The translations under genes and the position numbers were made by a program. DNA of 64,000 bases from Deltaproteobacteria bacterium (GTDB taxonomy: Bacteria > Desulfobacterota > Desulfuromonadia > Geobacterales > Pseudopelobacteraceae), in the NCBI GenBank assembly GCA_021780495.1, contig JAJXYO010000007.1:1-64000 (forward strand), read 5' to 3'. Each line of letters opens with the position of its first letter. The stretch's first letter is position 1. Shown piece by piece: positions 59,543 to 64,000 of this stretch. The notes below the pieces were generated by a model that made no database searches, had not been told where the DNA came from, and worked only from the letters and a program-made list of their open reading frames with translations.

Positions 59543-59600
59543 CAGGCCGGATGCCCGTCCGGCCTGGATAGAGGCGGCCCTTGTGGTCGCCTTTTTTATT
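59543..59600 (+). terminator. Double hairpin with rho-independent terminator
   Basis: CAGGCCGGA/TCCGGCCTG (59543-59565) is followed by AGGCGGCC...GGTCGCCT (about 59572-59591) and a run of T (59592-59597). It ends the + strand maintenance block. Confidence 0.75.
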
Positions 59601-59606
59601 TTTCAG

Positions 59607-59644
59607 CACAATAATCTAGCAGTGGCAAGACACAATAATCTAGC
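59607..59644. repeat. 14-bp direct repeat pair, spacing 24
   Basis: CACAATAATCTAGC occurs at 59607-59620 and 59631-59644, just after the terminator. Its form is like the repeat pair at 9262-9298. It may be a binding site for a recombinase or the HTH regulator next to it. Confidence 0.45.
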
Positions 59645-59667
59645 GTTGACAACTCGCAACCCATCCT

Positions 59668-59904
59668 TCATGTCACGTTTCTCAAATTTGTCCATGTCCG
59701 GACATTCGCTTCCAGTTCGAGGCCAAGACACATGGTTACTTGTAGTACTTTGTTGAGTTGAACAGTCTCCTTGCCATTTTCCAGAGCAGACAGAAACGCA
59801 TAGCTCACGCCACAAACGCCAGCCGCCTCTTCCAAGGTAAGGCCATCATCAATGCGTTTCTGTCTTATAATTCGCCCTAAATCTTTCGGAGTGGCAATAT
59901 TCAT
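59668..59904 (-). CDS. HTH_3 (XRE/HipB-like) transcriptional regulator
   Basis: A 78 aa single-domain regulator. The helix-turn-helix runs LGRIIRQKRIDDGLTLEEAAGVCGVSYAFLSALENGKE, cited here by its ends (LGRIIRQKR and FLSALENGKE), with a C-terminal helix. It resembles HipB antitoxins, but no hipA kinase gene is adjacent, so the partner has been lost or is elsewhere. A modest AGGG ribosome site precedes the ATG. Inverted repeats CGTATAT/ATATACG occur upstream (59928-59977). Confidence 0.8.
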   Translation of the reverse strand: MNIATPKDLGRIIRQKRIDDGLTLEEAAGVCGVSYAFLSALENGKETVQLNKVLQVTMCLGLELEANVRTWTNLRNVT

Positions 59905-60010
59905 TTTGAACCCTATACAACATCTACGCTCGTATATATTTTGAAGAAATATCTCATGGTTGGGGGGGAAATATACGATCAGATATACGGCGACACGATA
60001 GGCCGAAAAG

Positions 60011-60343
60011 TTACCTGCGTCCCTCGACTACAGCCAGTGCCCAGCTCAACGATCCGACATACCAGGCATTTATGCCCAGCAACTCTACTCCGAGCAGATT
60101 CTTCGGTTCCTTGGGTTTTCCGTAGTTATCGGAGTTGGCAGTCACGAAGCAAATGAAATCTGCAAAGCCTCTGGTTCGCAGCGATCGACCTACATCAAGA
60201 AAAGCCTCGAAGATTTCACAGCCCTTTGCCTCCTGCATGCCGCGACCAGATCTACCGAATTTCAGCTCAACGCGAATAGATATACTCTTGCAAGCCTTGC
60301 TCGATGTTGGATCGAAAGTATTCCTCACTGAGCCTGGGGTCAA
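60011..60343 (-). CDS. Doubtful 110 aa frame, possible remnant of a PIN-like gene
   Basis: The C-terminal part reads KGCEIFEAFLDVGRSLRTRG and DFICFVTANSDNYGKP, which recalls the end of PIN-like RNase domains (the FvT.N..dF motif). The frame begins inside the 3' end of the PIN gene at 60267-60803 and shows no ribosome site, so it may be a decayed second gene. No firm call. Confidence 0.35.
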   Translation of the reverse strand: MTPGSVRNTFDPTSSKACKSISIRVELKFGRSGRGMQEAKGCEIFEAFLDVGRSLRTRGFADFICFVTANSDNYGKPKEPKNLLGVELLGINAWYVGSLSWALAVVEGRR

Positions 60344-60803
60344 GTTTGAAACTTGGCGATAATGTCAGTCCTGATGTTTGCAGGAGGCGCTCCGCAGAAA
60401 CCGCACGCTCGGTAGCATCGAGAAAAGGAAGTGTCTTGATGGCAGCCGAATCAAATGTACAAAGGGTAAGGTCTTCCTGCCTGACAAGAACGGCAAGCGA
60501 TTCAATTTCGCCAGCGTGAACAGCTTGTTGACGCAACGGCGGCAACCGGCGAAGAACATCCTGCATCTCTTCGGGGGTTGCCGTTGTCTCTGTTACACGA
60601 CCGGTTTCAATATACTGCTGACGAAAATTAACCTGAAATTTTTGCCCACCTCTGCGGAAAAACTTTACCTCATCAACAACAGTCGAGGCGACATGCAGTT
60701 CATGCATGGCAACGAGTTTGTCGAATACATCGATTTCGAGTAGTTTGATGATTACATCTGCATCAAGAAGCCATAATTTCAATCGACTCGCCCTCCACCT
60801 CAC
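60267..60803 (-). CDS. PIN-domain-like protein, likely toxin partner
   Basis: A 178 aa protein with a PIN-type pattern: LLDADVIIKLLE (first conserved Asp) near the N-terminus, a Glu in VVDEVKFF, GEIESLAVLV in the middle and TFDSAAIKTL later, which give the acidic residues of an RNase site. It starts within the end of the XRE/ImmA gene, probably at a TTG near 60782 following GGAGGGCG or at the ATG at 60803. The overlap of about 40 nt and this order are usual for toxin-antitoxin operons. Confidence 0.65.
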   Translation of the reverse strand: MRWRASRLKLWLLDADVIIKLLEIDVFDKLVAMHELHVASTVVDEVKFFRRGGQKFQVNFRQQYIETGRVTETTATPEEMQDVLRRLPPLRQQAVHAGEIESLAVLVRQEDLTLCTFDSAAIKTLPFLDATERAVSAERLLQTSGLTLSPSFKLDPRLSEEYFRSNIEQGLQEYIYSR

Positions 60804-61899
60804 TTAATCCCCGGTATTCAAGAAACTCGTCGATATCCGCACGGTCAATATCAAGCAGTTCAGAAAATTTGCCGCGCGAGATCAACCCCTTCCGGAGGCA
60901 TTTTACAGCCAGAAGTGAGAATCTTTCCGAGGAGGGAGCTTCGATAGCCGTATCTCTTCTGATGCGCCGGTCAATCATGAGAAGCTCATCGTTGTTTGCC
61001 AGATCGTTCGCTTTTTCCCACTCAATAAAGCGCATGTTAGCCATTCGGTAGAGTAAAGCCTTTGTAGAAACCCCGAATTCCCTTGCAACATCAACTATGT
61101 CCGAAAAAGAGAGTTTCTGCTCCTTTATCCTCGCATTCAGTTCTTCCCGAACAGAGCTTTCCGGTAGGAGAAGTGTCGAGGCAAATCGTTCGGCCTTTTT
61201 CTCAATGTCTTTGAACAAGATATCATCCTGCTCAAGATCAGCAGGATTGAAGGTATTCCAAGTGATGATGTGGAACAGCTCGTGGGCGAGCGTGAAATTG
61301 ATGCGCCAAGGAGCTTCCTCACTATTGACGACAATTGCTGCGCCAAAATCCGGATGTACCGTTGAAGCTGCCGAACCAAATTCTGACAACTCCACAAAGA
61401 GGATCTTGGTACGCAGTACCTGTTCCATAACTTTCTGGAGAGACAATGCCGGTCTACTCCCCATATTCAGAAGGTTACTCACCCTGGCGGCAAGAGCATC
61501 GACCTGATTGTAGTTGCGAATATCGGCCGGAGAAACCGTTATTCCGAGCCCTGTTCCTTCTTCAACCAAGCCCAACAGTTTTTCGAGCAGATGATATTCC
61601 TCGAACCTGTGCTTTATCGAAGCCTCTATTTCTGTCTTCCTCTCGGATGGGGCCCTACGCCAGAGAAAATGAACAGCCGGTTGCGGTGTATCTTCTCCCA
61701 TAAGGAGACTGTTCAGACTGCAGAAATACGTCTTTGCAAACTGTGTCAACTCACTTGCCTTGACTTCTCGATCCCCTTTTTCGATATTACTCAACGTTTG
61801 GTAATTACCGAATCCAAGACGTGTAGCAGCTTCGCCGATTGATAACCCGACTGCCTCTCGTGCCCTCCGCAGGCGCTCAGCCAACTCCATTCTCGACAT
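60763..61899 (-). CDS. XRE regulator fused to an ImmA/IrrE metallopeptidase
   Basis: A 378 aa protein. Residues about 5-60 form an XRE helix-turn-helix (RRAREAVGLSIGEAATRLGF). Residues about 160-300 are an ImmA/IrrE-type zinc peptidase with HELFH in FTLAHELFHIITWNTF. Such fusions act as antitoxin-regulators or anti-repressors. The start is taken at the second Met (ATG at 61899), next to a GGGGGG site; a TTG three bases before is an alternative. AT-rich inverted repeats in front of it (61933-61976) look like operators. It is overlapped by the PIN gene. Confidence 0.85.
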   Translation of the reverse strand: MSRMELAERLRRAREAVGLSIGEAATRLGFGNYQTLSNIEKGDREVKASELTQFAKTYFCSLNSLLMGEDTPQPAVHFLWRRAPSERKTEIEASIKHRFEEYHLLEKLLGLVEEGTGLGITVSPADIRNYNQVDALAARVSNLLNMGSRPALSLQKVMEQVLRTKILFVELSEFGSAASTVHPDFGAAIVVNSEEAPWRINFTLAHELFHIITWNTFNPADLEQDDILFKDIEKKAERFASTLLLPESSVREELNARIKEQKLSFSDIVDVAREFGVSTKALLYRMANMRFIEWEKANDLANNDELLMIDRRIRRDTAIEAPSSERFSLLAVKCLRKGLISRGKFSELLDIDRADIDEFLEYRGLSEVEGESIEIMAS

Positions 61900-61932
61900 C
61901 AAAATCCCCCCTTTCTGCTGTCAGTAAATATA

Positions 61933-61976
61933 ATAATATTATACACTGAAGTCAATAATATAATAAATTATTATAT
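61933..61976. promoter_or_regulatory. AT-rich inverted repeats between divergent genes
   Basis: ATAATATTAT (61933-61942) is a perfect palindrome, and ATATAATAA-A-TTATTATAT (61958-61976) has perfect 9-bp arms. They lie between the XRE/ImmA start and the promoter of the DUF2188 gene, the expected place for repressor sites that control both. Confidence 0.55.
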
Positions 61977-61982
61977 AACCCC

Positions 61983-62011
61983 TTGACAAAACAACTTTTA
62001 CTCCATATATT
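61983..62011 (+). promoter_or_regulatory. Sigma-70 promoter for the DUF2188 gene
   Basis: TTGACA (61983-61988) and TATATT (62006-62011) are spaced by exactly 17 bases. It is on the + strand next to the AT-rich inverted repeats, so it may be repressed by the XRE protein. Confidence 0.6.
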
Positions 62012-62069
62012 GACAACATATTTAATTTAGGCACTACATATAGTGTATGCCAAACAAAGGAGAATGACC

Positions 62070-62297
62070 ATGCCACGTAAAGAACATCATGTAGTGCCAG
62101 GTTCAAATGGAGGTTGGGATGTCGTGAAACCGGGAGCTCAACGTGTATCGGTGCATACTGAGACGAAGAAAGAAGCTATTGATCAGGGGAGAAAAATAAG
62201 TCAAAACCAAGGGAGCGAGTTCATAATTCACAACAAGAACGGGCAAATTTCCGGATCAGACAGTCATGGCAATGACCCATTCCCGCCCAAAGGTTAG
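62070..62297 (+). CDS. DUF2188-family small protein
   Basis: A 75 aa protein with one DUF2188 domain: the HHVVPGSNGGWDVVKPGAQRVSVHTETKKEA segment, quoted only as HHVVPGSNGGW and HTETKKEA, is characteristic, with the ending FIIHNKNGQI. The function of the family is unknown. The ATG at 62070 is eight bases after GGAG; an ATG at 62064 is too close to the site. Its stop is immediately before the next start, so the two genes are probably coupled. Confidence 0.82.
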   Translation: MPRKEHHVVPGSNGGWDVVKPGAQRVSVHTETKKEAIDQGRKISQNQGSEFIIHNKNGQISGSDSHGNDPFPPKG

Positions 62298-62298
62298 T

Positions 62299-62913
62299 AT
62301 GCGACTACGACGCAGGAATGAAAACCGGAGTAACGATGATGCGCTCTACCTGGAATATCGCAAGCATTTGTGGGAAGCGGGCAAATCGGCGAGCGAACAC
62401 ACCGACAAAACAATACTGACACTTTCCGCCGGTGCGCTCGCCCTTTCCATGACATTTCTCAAGGATATTGTTCCGCTTAAAGATGTCATTGAACTTCCGC
62501 TTATCATAACAGCTTGGAGCGCATTCGGTAGTTCTATAGCCTGTGTCCTGTTTTCACAGTATGAAAGTAGAAAAGCCATTGACGTGCAAATGCAGCGGCT
62601 CGAATCAAGAATTGCTCAGGATCATGAGAGTGCAAATTCACCAAACCCGCATACTGCCAGGACGAACAGGCTCAACATGTTTGCAGGAGCCCTGTTCTTC
62701 ACTGGCCTTATACTTACTATTCTGTTCACAACATTCAACGTTAGGAGGTACTCGGAAATGAGTAACAAGATCGGAACAACTGATGGAAACCGTGGATATG
62801 CACCAGCGCAACTGCCTTCCAACCCAAAGCCTGGTGCTGGATACTCACCACCCAGCCTGCCAACACCTTCTACTGGCCAGGGACCGTCCACATCCCCGCC
62901 GCCGAAAAAATAA
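62299..62913 (+). CDS. Two-helix membrane protein with a Pro-rich tail
   Basis: A protein of 204 aa from the ATG at 62299 (an ATG at 62266 would add 11). It has two membrane segments (about residues 40-80, with ILTLSAGALALSMTF, and 140-165), with a charged amphipathic region between them. The C-terminal 40 residues are Pro/Ser/Gly-rich (PGAGYSPPSLPTPSTGQ). No known family. The start overlaps the end context of the DUF2188 gene, so they form one transcript. Membrane location and small partner hint at a defence or sensor role, without proof. Confidence 0.6.
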   Translation: MRLRRRNENRSNDDALYLEYRKHLWEAGKSASEHTDKTILTLSAGALALSMTFLKDIVPLKDVIELPLIITAWSAFGSSIACVLFSQYESRKAIDVQMQRLESRIAQDHESANSPNPHTARTNRLNMFAGALFFTGLILTILFTTFNVRRYSEMSNKIGTTDGNRGYAPAQLPSNPKPGAGYSPPSLPTPSTGQGPSTSPPPKK

Positions 62914-62922
62914 CTTCAGCCC

Positions 62923-63099
62923 TCACGGAGTCAAGCGGGAGTTTTTCACCTTCTCCTCACGATCAAGAAGCCTTTGCGCCCATTCTTTCGCCCCTTGGTA
63001 TCTTTCCAGTTGTGTCGCACTGGGGAGTTGGCCGCTGGTCATGGCACTTGATGCCTCCAGTAATTCCTGTAGGGCTGCCAGCAGATCCTCATTACTCAT
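62923..63099 (-). CDS. Small acidic helical protein
   Basis: A 58 aa protein with a leucine-rich acidic helix (NEDLLAALQELLEASSAM). The ATG at 63099 is eight bases after GGAGG, so it is preferred over the ATG at 63114 that overlaps that site. It follows the AbiEii gene on the same strand by 21 bp, so it may be part of that toxin-antitoxin transcript. No family recognised. Confidence 0.5.
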   Translation of the reverse strand: MSNEDLLAALQELLEASSAMTSGQLPSATQLERYQGAKEWAQRLLDREEKVKNSRLTP

Positions 63100-63120
63100 T
63101 ACAGAAACCTCCATTTGTTG

Positions 63121-63990
63121 TTATCCTTCGGTCTTAATCCGGCTTGCCACATCTTGAAAGAAATCGTGCGACCAGAGGGCAAGCATCTGCTGGTCCTTGA
63201 CAAAGGGCGCCACATCTTTACGAGCCTGATTCACATCCAGACGGTCGATTGCCTCGAACAGTAAATCGGTAAAAACTGCCGGTGAAAGATTTTTTTCGCC
63301 ACTCCAATGGCCGGTTTGACGCATCCGCTGCTCAAGGTGAGCTAGATTCAGTTGCGGATGGTTGGCGGCATACCAGACCAAATCATACCAATCACGACCC
63401 TTGACCCGGTTCTTCCACTTGCGAAAGAGGATTGCGTGCATCTTGCCGGCAAAGAGATCTGGAAGCGCATAACACCGGACAGCAAACGGTATCGGTTGCA
63501 GCAGATAGCGGGTCTGAGTGCTGAACCCCGGGGGCGGGTCCGTGTCCACCTCGATTTTCACCTTCAGCACCTGTCCGGATGCAACCTGACCGGTCAGTTC
63601 CTCACCAGCCTCAATTACCAGGAGTTCATTACGGGTGTTCGCCTTGAGGAATGCAGACTGCACCGCCGATTCCACCGCCTTGTCAACCATCTCCACCCGG
63701 ACGTTGAAACCGAATGCCTGCAATTCCTCTTCAAGTGATGCAGTGTAGCGTGCCAGGTTAAAGTCGGGGGATGGCGTCAGGAGGGAGAAATCCAGATCCT
63801 CGGAGAATCGGTCGAGTCCGAACAGGATGCGCAAGGCCGTACCGCCGTAGAATGCGGCGTGTTCAAAAAACTTGGCTCGCCAGAGACCAAGCAGCGCCAC
63901 TTCCTGAATAATCTCCCGTAGCGCTCTGACTGAATCGTCAACGCTTTTCGGTTCATATTTGGCAAGCATGCGGGTTACCGCCTCATGCAT
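63121..63990 (-). CDS. AbiEii-type nucleotidyltransferase toxin, second copy
   Basis: A 289 aa nucleotidyltransferase of the AbiEii class. The active-site signature is FYGGTALRILFGLDRFSEDLDFSL with the GGT and DLD residues, and a later family segment ALPDLFAGKMHAILFRKWKNRVKGRDWYD, cited as LFAGKMHAILFRKW, gives the helical core. It is clearly different from the copy at 6938-7858. The expected AbiEi partner would be further upstream beyond the window edge. The gene ends 22 bp before a small protein gene that could be an accessory. Confidence 0.85.
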   Translation of the reverse strand: MHEAVTRMLAKYEPKSVDDSVRALREIIQEVALLGLWRAKFFEHAAFYGGTALRILFGLDRFSEDLDFSLLTPSPDFNLARYTASLEEELQAFGFNVRVEMVDKAVESAVQSAFLKANTRNELLVIEAGEELTGQVASGQVLKVKIEVDTDPPPGFSTQTRYLLQPIPFAVRCYALPDLFAGKMHAILFRKWKNRVKGRDWYDLVWYAANHPQLNLAHLEQRMRQTGHWSGEKNLSPAVFTDLLFEAIDRLDVNQARKDVAPFVKDQQMLALWSHDFFQDVASRIKTEG

Positions 63991-64000
63991 TATCGTGCTC

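Noticed and set aside
59668-59904. Complete HipBA toxin-antitoxin system
   Set aside because: Only the HipB-like regulator is present; no hipA kinase gene is found in the window.
1-64000. CRISPR array, rRNA or tRNA genes
   Set aside because: No regularly spaced repeats, and no tRNA cloverleaf or rRNA sequence was recognised on either strand by eye.

Overview
The window looks like part of a mobile or strongly mosaic region from a Geobacter-like member of the Desulfuromonadota. This rests on gene content and style: TraF/TraH conjugation genes, heavy-metal efflux, ResB/CcsA cytochrome c maturation, a tetrathionate/thiosulfate-type molybdoenzyme and a probable selenoprotein. It is an inference, since no rRNA, tRNA or housekeeping marker is present. 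I saw no CRISPR array and no intact insertion sequence.

Layout. 1-6932 (+): the end of a conjugative transfer operon (lytic transglycosylase, a NusA-like protein, coupling ATPase, HD-domain protein, TraF-like, TraH, one unknown), tightly overlapping. 6938-8724 (-): an AbiE-type toxin-antitoxin pair with a clear promoter/operator. 9.3-20.4 kb: envelope and ion cargo, with PepSY, three PAP2 lipid phosphatases plus UppP, two DUF347 membrane proteins, an OmpR/histidine-kinase pair, MFS, HAD, CrcB and DUF190. It ends in broken genes at 18.7-19.1 and 20.0-20.4 kb. 20.5-37.4 kb (-): metal and redox cargo, with a His-rich EamA permease, YnfA, a methyltransferase, a P1B ATPase, CcsA/ResB, small exported proteins, a PII-like protein and CzcABC-type RND efflux. 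37.5-40.5 kb (+): a cobalamin riboswitch and terminator in front of a CbiMQO cobalt/nickel ECF transporter. 40.6-50.98 kb (-): sterol-desaturase-like, J-domain, CGGC, two methyltransferases, a candidate UxxC selenoprotein, DsrE-like, nucleoside phosphorylase, a frameshifted beta-barrel, LolA-like, MMPL-type RND, an SQR-like flavoprotein and an ArsR-rhodanese regulator with its own operator. 51.1-54.8 kb (-): TtrA/TtrB-like reductase subunits. 54.9-56.1 kb: an NlpC/P60 gene whose 5' end is replaced, marking a recombination boundary. 56.1-64 kb: element maintenance genes (RadC, CHC2 zinc finger, unknowns) with a repeated leader-RNA design, then XRE/ImmA-PIN and a second AbiEii.

How the parts fit. 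The transfer genes and the RadC/AbiEii/XRE genes at the two ends bracket the cargo, as expected of an integrative conjugative element or plasmid. The cargo deals with metals (efflux, cobalt uptake, fluoride), sulfur/redox chemistry (TtrAB-like, SQR-like, rhodanese, DsrE, selenoprotein) and envelope lipids. Several families occur twice (AbiEii, methyltransferase, lipoprotein, Cys-rich exported protein, DUF347), pointing to growth by duplication and repeated insertion.

The strongest new observations are the candidate selenoprotein at 43248-43529, the matching Shine-Dalgarno-masking leaders before genes at 56366, 57678, 58766 and 59399, and a NusA-like protein inside the transfer operon.
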